This document shows, piece after piece, positions 16,142 to 25,621 of a stretch of DNA of 51,148 nucleotides. The DNA lies in the NCBI GenBank assembly GCA_019306065.1, contig JAFDMF010000012.1, positions 1 through 51,148 on the forward strand, given 5' to 3'. Numbering within the stretch: position 1 is the first letter of the stretch; every line of letters begins with the position of its first letter. The translations under genes and the position numbers were made by a program. Source of the DNA: Deltaproteobacteria bacterium. Its GTDB lineage: Bacteria; Desulfobacterota; Desulfobacteria; Desulfobacterales; JAFDMD01. Below the pieces are notes generated by a model. The model searched no databases, was not told where the DNA came from, and saw only the letters and a list, made by a program, of their open reading frames with translations.

Positions 16142-16956
16142 ATTGTTTCGATGATTTTTGCTCTTTTTTCAGTAAGGTTTTTTCTCATGTTAGAAGCCAT
16201 AGCCGATATTGCCGAACCGAATACAAGATGCGGTCCCAAAATAGGAATATTTCCGCTTTTTCTTTCTTTTTTCATCTTTTCATACCAGTTTATCGCCTCA
16301 TCTGATATATCTGCAAGATAAACCTTTTCAAAGCCAAGTTCCGTCAATATTGATATTAATTTTTCTTCCGTTATTAAAAAGCTTATTGAAGGCTCATTTG
16401 CCCATGGCGTAGGATAATATAAAGGCTCGTTTGACTTTGGGGCTACGTCATGAATGACTACAAGCCCTCCTTTTTTTAAAATTCTTTTATATTCGGAGTA
16501 AAGCTTTATTTTATCTTCTATATTCATAGAGCTGTGCTGACTCCACACAATATCGAAAGATTCCTTTTTAAAAGGAGTATTGCCGGCGTCTCCGCATATA
16601 AAACTTACCTTTTCAAAATCAATTCCCGCAAATTGGGTAAGCATTGCCGCGGTATTGCAAAATTCTTCGGTTAAATCTATTCCCATTACAATACAGCCGA
16701 ATTCAGAGGCAAGTATTCTTGCGGGACCTCCAAGCCCGCTTCCTGCGTCAAGAACTTTTGCGCCCGGAAACAATTTTGCCAAACCTGCCAATTTTATCGT
16801 AGCTTCTCTTCCGCCTATATGAAGTTCGTCTATATAAGAGAGATCCTTTAAAGTAATTGACGAGGCATCCTTATTTACAGCCGATAAGGCTTGATTAATT
16901 CTTTTTTTTATACCGCCGTCTCCGTATTGCGAATTAATTTTTTCATTATATTCCAT
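16129..16956 (-). CDS. Class I SAM-dependent methyltransferase
   Basis: A 275-residue methyltransferase. Motif I is VLDAGSGLGGPARILA (~68-83), motif II ends GIDLTEEF (~94-101), and CGDAGNTPFKKESFDIVWSQHSSMNI (~121-146, one gap) holds motifs III-IV. The layout resembles small-molecule methyltransferases such as glycine/sarcosine or sterol-type enzymes (LGGPAR is common to these), but the substrate cannot be set. ATG is preceded by AAGGAGACGG. It lies between pyrE and coaE in a minus-strand run; a link to either pathway is not evident. Confidence 0.82.
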   Translation of the reverse strand: MEYNEKINSQYGDGGIKKRINQALSAVNKDASSITLKDLSYIDELHIGGREATIKLAGLAKLFPGAKVLDAGSGLGGPARILASEFGCIVMGIDLTEEFCNTAAMLTQFAGIDFEKVSFICGDAGNTPFKKESFDIVWSQHSSMNIEDKIKLYSEYKRILKKGGLVVIHDVAPKSNEPLYYPTPWANEPSISFLITEEKLISILTELGFEKVYLADISDEAINWYEKMKKERKSGNIPILGPHLVFGSAISAMASNMRKNLTEKRAKIIETIWRK

Positions 16957-16970
16957 TTTTATCCGTCTCC

Positions 16971-17591
16971 TTATAACTGGAACGCTTCGGGATTATCATG
17001 CCACCTTCTTAAAATATCCGTATCCTTTTGCGTCACATCTCCGTCGCATTCTGAAACCGATAAAAGAGTTTTAAAATCGGATAAGGATAAAACCAAAAAA
17101 TTCGCATTTTTAAAATTATCCTCCGCTGTTTTAAAGCCATAGTTAAATATAGAAACCAAAGCTTTCGGATAACCTCCGGCATTTTCAACCTCTTTCACTG
17201 CCGCAAGACTGCTTTTTCCTGTTGTTATAAGGTCTTCTATTACAACAATATTTTTATTTAAAACATCCGCTCCTTCAATAGATTTTTTTTTGCCATGCTC
17301 TTTTTTACCCGCTCTTATATAAGATACAGGCTTATCCGTTGCCATACCAATCCAAGACGCCCAAGGTATGCCTGCGGTGGATACTCCAGCTGCAATATCG
17401 AACTTAATATCTGCCAGTATCTTGATAAAAGCTTCTATTATTTTTTTTCTGTCTTCAACAGCGGCAAGCAATAATCTATTGTCGCAGTATATTGGGCTTT
17501 TAATCCCTGAAGTATAAATATAAAAATCTTTTGTATTTACGGTTACGGCTCTATTTTTTGTAAGAATCTTTGCTATATCTTCTTTATTCAT
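16971..17591 (-). CDS. pyrE: Orotate phosphoribosyltransferase
   Basis: A 206-residue PyrE, making OMP from orotate and PRPP. Visible marks are FYIYTSGIKSPIYCDNRLLL (~23-42), YIRAGKKEHGKKKSIEG (~95-111, the flexible catalytic loop) and the PRPP motif VVIEDLITTGKSSLAAV (~116-132). Length is typical. PyrD lies upstream on the same strand, but 230 bases of repeats separate them. The methyltransferase gene follows after 14 bases. Confidence 0.95.
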   Translation of the reverse strand: MNKEDIAKILTKNRAVTVNTKDFYIYTSGIKSPIYCDNRLLLAAVEDRKKIIEAFIKILADIKFDIAAGVSTAGIPWASWIGMATDKPVSYIRAGKKEHGKKKSIEGADVLNKNIVVIEDLITTGKSSLAAVKEVENAGGYPKALVSIFNYGFKTAEDNFKNANFLVLSLSDFKTLLSVSECDGDVTQKDTDILRRWHDNPEAFQL

Positions 17592-17621
17592 TTTATCTGC
17601 CTTTTTGTTTTACTTTTTATA

Positions 17622-17666
17622 ATCATTCTTTTCTGTGTCTAAATATTTTTAGTCATGGGGCTTTCC
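17622..17666 (-). repeat. Repeat family D copy (CCCATGACTAAA ... GAATGATTA)
   Basis: Read on the minus strand: CCCATGACTAAAAATATTT, then AGACACAGAAAAGAATGATTA. It matches repeats at 35147, 35897 and 46181 (CCCATGACTAAACACAAAA, AAGGATGATTA) apart from a short insertion. It lies just upstream of pyrE. Confidence 0.55.
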
Positions 17667-17681
17667 TCTTTTTATATTTTT

Positions 17682-17858
17682 ATTATGAAATTTCTCCTTG
17701 CTGCGCTCGTCGAAATGATACAGTAAAAAGAATGTTAGTCAAAAATAGCTTCTTATCCTATCAAGGCTGCCATTGCATCCTATCATTTTGAGCGAAGCGA
17801 AAAATCCTTTTATTATTTCCTTTTAACCCGTCTCCATTCTTCTGTCTGCGTCCTCCGT
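17682..17858 (-). repeat. Repeat family A, full three-part copy overlapping the end of pyrD
   Basis: Three blocks: GAAATTTCTCCTTGCTGCGC at the left end (minus-strand GCGAGGAGAAATCTC type), a central spacer, then TTTGAGCGAAGCGAAAAATC and AACCCGTCTCCATTC with CGTCCTCCGT. The same order occurs at 19084-19250 and, inverted, at 41025-41160. The rightmost 36 bases (17823-17858) are the last codons and stop of pyrD. Confidence 0.75.
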
Positions 17859-18866
17859 TTTAATTGATCTTATAATTTTTGGTCCGTAAAAAACAAATGG
17901 CGTATAAATCTGTATTCCCAAAGCTACAGACGACAATCTTTCTTTTACCTTTTTTACAGAATCTATTCCGCCGCAGGCTATAATCTTTTGTGGAAAATTA
18001 TTCTTTTCAATTATATTTTCAAAAAGCCTCTGGGTATCTGTTGAATATTGATAAACTGCCTTGCCGCTTGCGCCTCCTGCCCACAAAGATTGCGGTATAT
18101 ATTTCTTCACATATCTTTTTGTGGTATTTGCAATTACAAAACCGGCTATTTTATATTTTTGAGCGCTTAAAACAATCCTGTTTGCATACTCTTTGTCAAC
18201 ATCCGGCGATATTTTTAAAAAAAACTTTTTATCTTCCAACTTATCGCAAACAGAACTTAAAATTTCGTCTAACGCCTCAATTTCATACTCGGCAGAAGAA
18301 GATACATTAGGGCAGGATATATTCAGCTCGAATCTATCAACCTTTTTAACATTTTTCATAATCTGAATTGTTGATAAAAGATCTTCGGTAATTTGATCCC
18401 ATTTTTTTGTAGGAGTAGCGGCAAAATTAATAGTAAGCGGTATCGGAGAAGCTTCATATCTTAAAAGACGCTGCGCCACCTTTTGCGCTCCTTCGGAAGG
18501 AAGCCCCAGTCTATTGACAATAGACTGGGTCGCTTCATATCTTTGGCATCTCGGACGTGAATTACCTCCATAAGGCTCGCCAGTAACAGAGCCTATAACC
18601 GCTCTGTTAAAACCGAGATAATATAAAACATAAGGGGGAATTTCGGCATTTTTGTTAAATCCTGCGGCATTTGAAAATTCAAATCTTTTAAATTCGGTAT
18701 TTTTCGGATAATCGAAAAACGCCTTATCCAATTTTGCTTTATAAAGCGCCCTGCAAAACATAACAAAAACTTCGTGGGCTTTTTCCGGATCATTTTTGGT
18801 AACGGCAAAAATAACAGACTTGAGATAATCGTATAGTAACTCAAAACTTTTTCTTATTATATACAT
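17823..18866 (-). CDS. pyrD: Dihydroorotate dehydrogenase, class-2-like with a catalytic Cys
   Basis: A 347-residue flavoenzyme oxidising dihydroorotate to orotate. The N-terminal helical region (YDYLKSVIFAVTKNDPEKAHEV, one residue split) and AGFNKNAEIPP (~71-81) fit class 2, the quinone-linked membrane-associated form. The active-site string, however, is NISCPNVSSS (~182-191): class 2 enzymes usually have Ser here (NISSPNT), class 1 Cys (NxSCPN). IANTTKR (~246-252), GGASGKAVY and IACGGIDS (~297-304) are the FMN-site strings. The last eleven residues (TEDADRRMETG) are encoded by a dispersed repeat, so the native C-terminus was replaced or extended. No clear ribosome site precedes ATG. Confidence 0.9.
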   Translation of the reverse strand: MYIIRKSFELLYDYLKSVIFAVTKNDPEKAHEVFVMFCRALYKAKLDKAFFDYPKNTEFKRFEFSNAAGFNKNAEIPPYVLYYLGFNRAVIGSVTGEPYGGNSRPRCQRYEATQSIVNRLGLPSEGAQKVAQRLLRYEASPIPLTINFAATPTKKWDQITEDLLSTIQIMKNVKKVDRFELNISCPNVSSSAEYEIEALDEILSSVCDKLEDKKFFLKISPDVDKEYANRIVLSAQKYKIAGFVIANTTKRYVKKYIPQSLWAGGASGKAVYQYSTDTQRLFENIIEKNNFPQKIIACGGIDSVKKVKERLSSVALGIQIYTPFVFYGPKIIRSIKTEDADRRMETG

Positions 18867-19083
18867 TTTATAAATCGCTTTTTTAACTGTCGTTTTAATT
18901 TCCGTATAAAAAAATCCACTTTTGCTTGATTCGGACTACAAATAATATTTAACGTTAAAATCCTTCTTATCCTTAAATCCCGGACAAAATAAAACATTTT
19001 TATACGGCATAAATTTTTTATCGTAAAATTTTAACAAATTTTATTTCTAAATCAAGAGTATTTTAATTATCCCCTCTGGTTAT

Positions 19084-19250
19084 ATTATTAGATTTCTCCT
19101 CGCTGCACTCGTTGACATTACACGATACGGCAAAAAACCGCCCGTTAAAATGACAAGTAAACAAATTACTTCCTGTCCTTTCGAGCGAAGCGAGAAATCC
19201 CTGTATTATTTCCTCTTAACCAGTCTCCATCCTCCGTTCTGCGTTCTGCT
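19084..19250 (-). repeat. Repeat family A, full three-part copy
   Basis: Blocks in order: ATTTCTCCTCGCTGCACTCG, a spacer with GTTAAAATGACA, then TTTCGAGCGAAGCGAGAAATC, CCTGTATTATTTCCTCTTAAC and CAGTCTCCATCCTCCG. It is the same architecture as 17682-17858, about 1.4 kb away in the same orientation, so the pair brackets pyrD and could recombine. Confidence 0.75.
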
Positions 19251-19303
19251 TAAATTGTAACATTTTGATTTTTAAAAATATTTTTCAAATCTGTAAATTG
19301 GCG

Positions 19304-19331
19304 TTGACATGTAAAATTTTATATATTAAAT
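19304..19331 (+). promoter_or_regulatory. Candidate sigma-70-type promoter for folD
   Basis: TTGACA at 19304-19309 (all six consensus bases) and TTAAAT at 19326-19331, spacing 16. It lies about 70 bases before the folD start and after the repeat block, so the transcript would skip the repeat. Confidence 0.45.
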
Positions 19332-19398
19332 CTCTAAAGATTTATAAAAAAATAAATAAAATAATATCTTTTAAAAAACGGAAGAAAGGAAATATTCA

Positions 19399-20307
19399 AT
19401 GTCTGCAAAACTTATAAAAGGTACCGAAATAAGAGAGGCTATTTTGGAAGAAATAACTTCTGAAGTAGCTAAAATAAAAGAAAAACATGGGGTTGTTCCA
19501 GGTCTTGTAACAATATTAGTAGGAGAAAGCCCCGCATCTATTTCTTATGTAACTTTAAAAATCAAAACCGCTCATAGAGTAGGATTTAAAGAAATTCAAG
19601 ATTCTCAGCCGGAAAATATCTCCGAAACCGATCTTTTGGCTCTTATTGATAAATATAATAAAGACGAAAGCATCAACGGAATATTAGTTCAGCTGCCTCT
19701 GCCCAAACATATAAATGAAAAAAAGGTTCTTAACGCAATAGATCCTGATAAAGATGTCGACGGTTTTCATCCGGTTAATGTAGGGCGTCTTATGATAGGC
19801 GGAAGCGAAGTAAAATTCCCGCCATGCACTCCAGCCGGAATTCAAGAGATGATTGTCCGCGCAGGCGTTAAAACAAAAGGCGCTGAAGTGGTAGTTGTAG
19901 GACGCTCCAATATAGTAGGAAAGCCTATAGCAAATATGATGCTTCAAAAAGGAACCAGTGCAAATTCTACGGTTACCGTAGTTCATACCGGCACAAAAAA
20001 CATGGATCAGCATTGCAAAAGAGCCGATATTCTTATTGTAGCGGCAGGCGTTCCGAATCTTGTAAAACCGGAATGGATTAAAGCGGGGGCATGCGTAATT
20101 GATGTGGGAGTAAACAGAGTCGGCGAAAAAATAAGCGAAAAAACAGGCAAAAAAATAGCTATACTTAAAGGAGACGTTGATTTTGAAGCCGCTAAAGATA
20201 TTGCCGGTTATATTACGCCGGTACCAGGCGGAGTAGGTCCTATGACCATTACGATGCTTATGCTCAACACCCTAAAATCTCTTAAATTCAAGTTAAATAT
20301 AGCATAA
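19399..20307 (+). CDS. folD: Bifunctional methylenetetrahydrofolate dehydrogenase / cyclohydrolase
   Basis: A 302-residue FolD interconverting 5,10-methylene-, methenyl- and 10-formyl-tetrahydrofolate. Marks are LVGESPASISYVTLKIK (~40-56, with the catalytic Tyr and Lys), GILVQLPLPKHI (~93-104), DPDKDVDGFHPVNVG (~114-128), PCTPAG (~141-146), VVGRSNIVGKP (~161-171) and PVPGGVGPMTITML (~275-288). Length is normal. SD AAAGGA is present. Downstream is an M23 peptidase gene ten bases later. Confidence 0.97.
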   Translation: MSAKLIKGTEIREAILEEITSEVAKIKEKHGVVPGLVTILVGESPASISYVTLKIKTAHRVGFKEIQDSQPENISETDLLALIDKYNKDESINGILVQLPLPKHINEKKVLNAIDPDKDVDGFHPVNVGRLMIGGSEVKFPPCTPAGIQEMIVRAGVKTKGAEVVVVGRSNIVGKPIANMMLQKGTSANSTVTVVHTGTKNMDQHCKRADILIVAAGVPNLVKPEWIKAGACVIDVGVNRVGEKISEKTGKKIAILKGDVDFEAAKDIAGYITPVPGGVGPMTITMLMLNTLKSLKFKLNIA

Positions 20308-20316
20308 TAGTTGATT

Positions 20317-21243
20317 ATGAAAGAAAAAATAACTATTTTTTGGCTTACAGTACGAGGCACAGGACCTAAAAGAATAAGTATTTCTCCTGTTCTTTTAATT
20401 GCTTTTTGTATGTTCTTTCTAACATGTATAGCAACCTCTGGTTTTGTTTTTTACAGCTTTCAAACCGTAAACTCGGAAAAAGGTTTTTCCAAAACTCTTA
20501 AAAATACCATCTCCCAACAAAACATGGAGATAAAAACTTTAAACGAGCAGATACAAAGTTTTGCGGATAAGATAAACGTTATAAAAACAAGACTTGCAAA
20601 AATAAATGAGTTTGAAGATGATATTCGTATCATAACAAATATTAAAAAGAAAAATAAAAAAGAATCTTTCGTAGGTATGGGCGGGTCTATGCAGTCTGAT
20701 GCCGAACTTGATCAATTCTTAAAACATTCGGACACATCTCTTTTAAGAGAAATGCACGAACAGTTAAATCAGATCAACAGCATATCCTTAACGCATCATA
20801 ACGACTTTGAGCAACTGCTTAAAATTTTAGAAGAAAAGAAAAGTTTTCTTGCCTCTATTCCTACAATAGCTCCTGTAAAAGGGCGCGTAACATCCCAGTT
20901 CGGTTATAGAACTTCCCCTTTTACGGGCAAAAAAGAATTTCACTACGGCTATGATATATCCGCGCCTATAGGAACCAAAATAGTTGCTCCGGCAGACGGA
21001 GTTGTTTCTTTTGCAGGACGCAAAGGGTCTTTTGGCAATACCGTAATGATAGATCATGGCTATGGTATTATTACTCAATACGGGCATACCAGCAAAGCCT
21101 TAAAAAAGGTAGGCGCCAAAATAAAACGAGGCGAAGCAATAGCTGAAGTAGGCAATACGGGAAGAAGCACGGGCCCCCATGTTCATTATGAAGTTATATT
21201 AAATGGAATTAAAGTTAATCCTAAAAAATATATTCTCGATTAG
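20317..21243 (+). CDS. M23 (LytM-type) metallopeptidase, membrane-anchored
   Basis: A ~308-residue envelope protein: one N-terminal membrane helix (~22-46), a coiled-coil-like stretch (~55-190), then an M23 domain. Zinc-site strings are HYGYDISAP (H and D of H-x3-D, ~208-216) and GPHVHYE (H-x-H, ~288-294), with YGHTSK between. All metal ligands are present, so it is probably an active cell-wall endopeptidase rather than an EnvC/NlpD-like activator. I chose ATG 20317; an in-frame TTG lies six bases earlier. Confidence 0.9.
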   Translation: MKEKITIFWLTVRGTGPKRISISPVLLIAFCMFFLTCIATSGFVFYSFQTVNSEKGFSKTLKNTISQQNMEIKTLNEQIQSFADKINVIKTRLAKINEFEDDIRIITNIKKKNKKESFVGMGGSMQSDAELDQFLKHSDTSLLREMHEQLNQINSISLTHHNDFEQLLKILEEKKSFLASIPTIAPVKGRVTSQFGYRTSPFTGKKEFHYGYDISAPIGTKIVAPADGVVSFAGRKGSFGNTVMIDHGYGIITQYGHTSKALKKVGAKIKRGEAIAEVGNTGRSTGPHVHYEVILNGIKVNPKKYILD

Positions 21244-21259
21244 AAATTTATCTTTTTAT

Positions 21260-21299
21260 ATAAGGCCGCTTAGCTTAAAGCAATAAAAAGCGGCCTTAT
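21260..21299 (+). terminator. GC-rich hairpin after the M23 gene
   Basis: ATAAGGCCGCTT pairs perfectly with AAGCGGCCTTAT across a 16-base loop, 17 bases after the stop. No T-run follows on the plus strand, so it may end transcription poorly or act as a stability hairpin. Confidence 0.5.
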
Positions 21300-21394
21300 C
21301 AATCATACCATTCGTATCTTGATAAAAACCGTTAATCACTCACGCCTTTTTTCACTACCCTTTTAATTGAAAATATAAAGCCCGAAAGATAAAA

Positions 21395-23923
21395 ATGATA
21401 GGAAAATTTTTAAAAAATATATTCGGAAGTAAAAACGACCGAGAACTTAAAAGCATTAAACCTATTCTTATCCAAATAAACGATTTGGAAAAAAAATATC
21501 AAGATATGGCAGACGAAGAGTTAAAAGCTCAGACACAATTATTTAAAAACAGAATCCAACACGGCGAAACTCTTGACCAAATACTTCCGGAAGCCTTTGC
21601 AACAGTTAGGGAAGCCTCTGTCCGAACCCTTAAAATGAGACATTTTGACGCCCAGTTAATAGGCGGAATAGCGCTTCATAAAGGCAAAATAGCCGAAATG
21701 AAAACAGGAGAGGGAAAAACCCTTGCCGCTACCCTGCCAGCTTATCTTAACGCGCTTTTGGAAAAAGGAGTTCACATAATTACCGTAAACGATTATCTTG
21801 CATCAAGAGATACCGAATGGATGAGCGGCATATATAATTTTTTAGGGCTTTCCGCCGGAACAATCGTTCACGGATTAGATGATAACCAGCGCAAACAGGC
21901 TTACAATACAGATATTACTTACGGAACAAATAACGAATTCGGATTCGATTATCTGCGCGATAACATGAAATTTTATAAAGAAAGCCTTGCTCAAAGAGAG
22001 ACCTATTTTGCAATAGTTGACGAAGTTGATAGCATCCTTATAGACGAAGCAAGAACCCCCTTAATTATTTCCGGCCCTGCCGAAAAATCTACCGCCCTTT
22101 ATTATGAAATAGATAAAATAATTCCCAAGTTAAAAAAGGATGATGATTATACTTTAGACGAAAAATCCAAAACATCCATTTTAACCGAAGACGGAGTTGC
22201 AAAATCCGAAAAATTATTAAATATTGATAACTTATACAACCCCAAACATATAGAAGTTCTTCATCATATAAATCAGGCATTAAAAGCTTACAGCCTGTTT
22301 AAAAAAGATGTAGATTACATAGTAAAACAGGGGCAGGTTATTATAGTTGACGAGTTTACAGGAAGATTAATGCCGGGCAGAAGATACAGCGAAGGGCTTC
22401 ATCAGGCTTTGGAAGCAAAAGAAAACGTAAAAATAGAAAACGAAAATCAAACCCTTGCCTCCATTACCTTTCAAAATTACTTTAGAATGTATGATAAACT
22501 TGCGGGCATGACAGGCACCGCAGACACCGAAGCGGAAGAATTCAAAAAAATATACGGATTAGACGTAACAGTTATTCCTACAAATAAGCCGATGATAAGA
22601 CGCGATTACCCGGACGCCATCTATAAAACAAAGAATGAAAAACATTTAGCGGTAATAAAAGAGATAAAAGAATTATATAAAAAAGGACAGCCGGCGCTTG
22701 TAGGAACCACATCCGTAGATGTTTCGGAATCTATGAGTAAAAAACTTAAAAAAGCCGGAATACCCCATAATGTTTTGAATGCAAAAAATCATGAAAAAGA
22801 GGCTGAAATTATATCAATGGCGGGTCAGAAAAATACCGTTACAATATCTACTAACATGGCGGGCAGAGGCACAGACATTGTTCTTGGCGAAGGGGTTATT
22901 GAATTAGGCGGGCTTCATATCATAGGAACCGAAAGGCACGAAAGCAGAAGAATAGACAATCAGCTAAGAGGGCGTTCCGGAAGACAAGGAGACCCAGGCT
23001 CATCCCGTTTTTATCTATCTTTGGAAGATGATCTTTTAAGAATATTCGGAGGAGACAGAATAACCGGGATTATGGATAAACTCGGCTTGCAAAAAGGAGA
23101 GCCAATAGAGCATAACCTTATAAGCAGAGCCATTGAAAATGCTCAAAAACGAGTTGAAGGACACAACTTTGATATAAGAAAACAAATTCTTGAATATGAC
23201 GATGTAATGAACCGGCAAAGAGAGGTAATATATAAACAAAGATATCAGGCTTTAAAAGGCGAAGATTTAAAAGATATTATAGAAGGCATTATAACAGATA
23301 TTGCAGTTAAAATAGCCGACCTTTTTGCAGACGAATCGACTCCTTCAGACGAATGGAATATAAAAGGCATTCCAGATACTGCTTTTTCATATTTCAATTC
23401 CAAACTTACAATAACCCAAGATACGCTTGCCTCTTTTGACAAAGAAAAATTATCTCAATATATAAATAATTGGGCGCTTGCAATATACAAAGAAAAAGAA
23501 ACGGTTATAGGCGAAACCGAATTAAGAAGGCTGGAACGTTTCGTAATGCTTGATAAAGTAGATACCCATTGGAAAGCCCATCTGCTTGCTATGGATCACA
23601 TGAAAGAAGGAATAGGATTAAGAGGCTACGCGCAGCAGGACCCGCTTTTGGTTTATAAAAAAGAAGGCTTTTCGATGTTTGAAGAGATGATACAAAAAAT
23701 TCGAGAAGAAACCGTTCAGATGCTCTACAGGCTTGAAGTGGTAAAACAAAAAGAATTAGAAGAAATAAAACAACCGAAAGAGCAAAATCTAACCCTATCT
23801 CATGGCGACGAAGGCGCTTGCAAAAAAAAGCCGGTAACAAAAAGCAAAAAAACAGGAAGAAACGATCCGTGTTATTGCGGCAGCGGTAAAAAATATAAAA
23901 AATGCTGCGGGGCGCGGAAATGA
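21395..23923 (+). CDS. secA: Preprotein translocase ATPase SecA
   Basis: An 842-residue SecA, the motor of Sec export. Walker A is in [16 protein letters not shown] (~107-122); the DEAD-like motif region reads [18 protein letters not shown] (~206-223); [14 protein letters not shown] (~369-382), [14 protein letters not shown] (~485-498) and [20 protein letters not shown] (~529-548) follow. The C-terminal zinc (SEC-C) tail [17 protein letters not shown] (~821-838) is intact. The length is compact, with a short linker before SEC-C. The HIT gene starts 14 bases later. Confidence 0.98.
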   Translation: MIGKFLKNIFGSKNDRELKSIKPILIQINDLEKKYQDMADEELKAQTQLFKNRIQHGETLDQILPEAFATVREASVRTLKMRHFDAQLIGGIALHKGKIAEMKTGEGKTLAATLPAYLNALLEKGVHIITVNDYLASRDTEWMSGIYNFLGLSAGTIVHGLDDNQRKQAYNTDITYGTNNEFGFDYLRDNMKFYKESLAQRETYFAIVDEVDSILIDEARTPLIISGPAEKSTALYYEIDKIIPKLKKDDDYTLDEKSKTSILTEDGVAKSEKLLNIDNLYNPKHIEVLHHINQALKAYSLFKKDVDYIVKQGQVIIVDEFTGRLMPGRRYSEGLHQALEAKENVKIENENQTLASITFQNYFRMYDKLAGMTGTADTEAEEFKKIYGLDVTVIPTNKPMIRRDYPDAIYKTKNEKHLAVIKEIKELYKKGQPALVGTTSVDVSESMSKKLKKAGIPHNVLNAKNHEKEAEIISMAGQKNTVTISTNMAGRGTDIVLGEGVIELGGLHIIGTERHESRRIDNQLRGRSGRQGDPGSSRFYLSLEDDLLRIFGGDRITGIMDKLGLQKGEPIEHNLISRAIENAQKRVEGHNFDIRKQILEYDDVMNRQREVIYKQRYQALKGEDLKDIIEGIITDIAVKIADLFADESTPSDEWNIKGIPDTAFSYFNSKLTITQDTLASFDKEKLSQYINNWALAIYKEKETVIGETELRRLERFVMLDKVDTHWKAHLLAMDHMKEGIGLRGYAQQDPLLVYKKEGFSMFEEMIQKIREETVQMLYRLEVVKQKELEEIKQPKEQNLTLSHGDEGACKKKPVTKSKKTGRNDPCYCGSGKKYKKCCGARK

Positions 23924-23937
23924 TTTAAGGGAGAATT

Positions 23938-24279
23938 ATGGAAACAGATTGTCTTTTTTGTAAAATAGTTAATAAGGATATAGAAAGCGATTTTTTATAT
24001 GAAGATGATACGGTTGTAGTTTTTCGGGATATTAATCCTCATGCGCCGATCCATATACTTATAGTTCCGAAAAAACATATAAGAAGCATAAACGACCTAA
24101 CCGATCACGACGGAGAAATAGTTGCCCGTATGATAGCGGTAGCAAAAAAAATCGCAAAAAAAGAGAGCATAAACGAATCTGGCTATAAGCTTCTGTTTAA
24201 TGTTGAAAAAGGAGGCGGACAGGTTATATTCCATCTACATCTTCATCTTCTGGGCGGTTGGAAAAAAAATAAAAGTTAA
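23938..24279 (+). CDS. HIT-family nucleotide-binding hydrolase (HinT-like)
   Basis: A 113-residue histidine-triad protein. It opens CLFCKIVNKDI, contains HAPIHILIVPKKHI (~36-49) and ends with the triad HLHLHLLGGW (~99-108, catalytic middle His). HinT-type enzymes hydrolyse AMP-lysine and related phosphoramidates. Length is normal. GGGAG precedes the start. Cys at 5 and 8 suggests a zinc site as in many HinT proteins. Confidence 0.94.
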   Translation: METDCLFCKIVNKDIESDFLYEDDTVVVFRDINPHAPIHILIVPKKHIRSINDLTDHDGEIVARMIAVAKKIAKKESINESGYKLLFNVEKGGGQVIFHLHLHLLGGWKKNKS

Positions 24280-24302
24280 TATAAAATCGGAGGGTTAAAA
24301 AA

Positions 24303-25457
24303 ATGGATTTCGGATTTACCAAAGAACAAAACGAAATAAGAAAAGCTGTTCGCGAGTTTTGCAAAGGAGAATTTACAAAAGAAATAGCCTATGACTGCGA
24401 TCAAAACCATCAATTTCCTACGGAAATATGGAAAAAAGCGGGCGATCTTGGATTGATCGGAATAAATTTTCCGGAAAAATACGAAGGACAAGGGCTTGGC
24501 GTAATAGAAAGCGTAATAGTATTTGAAGAGCTATGCCGCGGAGATTCTACAATAGGAAGCGCGATTGCTTTATGCTCATTTGCTTCCGAATGTATATTAC
24601 ATTTCGGAACCGAAGAGATGAAAGCAAAGCTGCTGCCTCAAATAGTAGAAGCCAAAACCTTATCCGCCGGCGCGTTTACCGAACCGGATCACGGCTCCGA
24701 TATAACATCTATGAACACTACGGCGGTAAAAGATGGAGACGAATGGGTTATAAACGGCGGCAAAACCTTCATTACAAATGCCGGGCTTGCAGGCTTTTAT
24801 ACGGTTTTATGTCAAACCGACGAACAGGCAACACCTCTATACCGCGGATTAAGTATGATCTTGGTAGAAGCCGACAGAAAAGGAATATCTGTTACGGACG
24901 TAGGAAACAAAATGGGAATTCGGTCTATGGCTACCGGCGAAGTTGTTTTTAAAGATGTTAGAGTTCCTTTAAAAAACCTTATCGGGCAGGAAGATAAAGG
25001 CTTTTATCAGATTCTTCAATTCTTTGATGAAAGCCGAATAATGATAGCGGCTCAGGCGTTGGGAATTGCAAAATGCGCTTTTGACAGAGCATTGGCTTAT
25101 GTAAAAGAAAGAACCCAATTCGGCAAAAAAATAGGAGCATTTCAGGTAACCCAGCATAAAATAGCCGATATGGCTACCAAAATAGAAGCTGCCGAACTGC
25201 TTGTTTATAAAGCCGCTTGGAACTTTGACAACGGTAAAATAGATCAAAAAGTTACATCTATGGCAAAAGTATATGCCGGAAGAGTAGCGGTAGAGGTTGC
25301 GGACGAAGCAATTCAATTGTTGGGCGGATACGGATATATGACAGAATACGAAGTTGAAAGAATATACAGAGACGCAAAAATTACCGAAATATACGAAGGC
25401 ACCAAAGAGATACAAAAAAATACCATAGCAAGCGCCATACTCGGCAAATTAAAATAA
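24303..25457 (+). CDS. Acyl-CoA dehydrogenase
   Basis: A 384-residue FAD acyl-CoA dehydrogenase introducing the alpha,beta double bond into an acyl-CoA and reducing ETF (likely 10422-12184). Seen are GAFTEPDHGSDITSMNTTA (~120-138, FAD/substrate loop), WVINGGKTFITNAG (~144-157), RTQFGKKIGAFQVTQHKIADM (~275-294) and GGYGYMTEYEVERIYRDAKI (~345-364). The catalytic base is the Glu of EIYEGTKEIQ (~366-375), where medium-chain enzymes have it. Chain-length preference cannot be read. SD GGAGGG. A terminator lies 115 bases downstream. Confidence 0.95.
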   Translation: MDFGFTKEQNEIRKAVREFCKGEFTKEIAYDCDQNHQFPTEIWKKAGDLGLIGINFPEKYEGQGLGVIESVIVFEELCRGDSTIGSAIALCSFASECILHFGTEEMKAKLLPQIVEAKTLSAGAFTEPDHGSDITSMNTTAVKDGDEWVINGGKTFITNAGLAGFYTVLCQTDEQATPLYRGLSMILVEADRKGISVTDVGNKMGIRSMATGEVVFKDVRVPLKNLIGQEDKGFYQILQFFDESRIMIAAQALGIAKCAFDRALAYVKERTQFGKKIGAFQVTQHKIADMATKIEAAELLVYKAAWNFDNGKIDQKVTSMAKVYAGRVAVEVADEAIQLLGGYGYMTEYEVERIYRDAKITEIYEGTKEIQKNTIASAILGKLK

Positions 25458-25469
25458 TTTCCATAGAAA

Positions 25470-25542
25470 AAAGCCCTCTTTGGCTTAATTTCGGCGTTAG
25501 ATAAAAATTTCAATCCGCCTTGAGCTAACGCCAAGAGGCTTT
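25470..25542. repeat. Hairpin element related to the 6510 family, short copy
   Basis: Outer arms AAAGCCCTCTTTGGC / GCCAAGAGGCTTT (one bulge), an inner arm CGTTAG / CTAACG, and a loop with TTTCAATCCGCCTTGA that matches the inverted core of the copy at 30232 (TCAAGGCGGAT). The outer-arm sequence is unique to this copy yet pairs with itself. It lies just after the acyl-CoA dehydrogenase stop. Confidence 0.6.
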
Positions 25543-25571
25543 AAACAGAGTCTTTTATTCAAATAAAAAAT

Positions 25572-25613
25572 GCCGGACAAAATTTTAAATAATTTAAGTT
25601 CGGCTTTTTTTTT
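25572..25613 (+). terminator. Intrinsic terminator of the folD-to-acyl-CoA dehydrogenase gene run
   Basis: GCCGGAC pairs with GTTCGGC (one G-T) over an AT-rich loop, followed at once by nine T. It lies 115 bases after the stop of the acyl-CoA dehydrogenase. Confidence 0.75.
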
Positions 25614-25621
25614 GAATGCTT

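Larger units (their letters stand above)
18867..19398. other. 532-base gene-free stretch between pyrD and folD
   Basis: This divergent gap holds the pyrD leader (18867-~19080, AT-rich, no gene or convincing structure seen), a repeat family A copy (19084-19250) and a likely folD promoter (19304-19331). No open frame in it looks like a gene. Confidence 0.7.

Noticed and set aside
19260-19398. A folate (THF) riboswitch before folD
   Set aside because: The leader is AT-rich without the conserved THF riboswitch core; only a promoter-like pair is visible.
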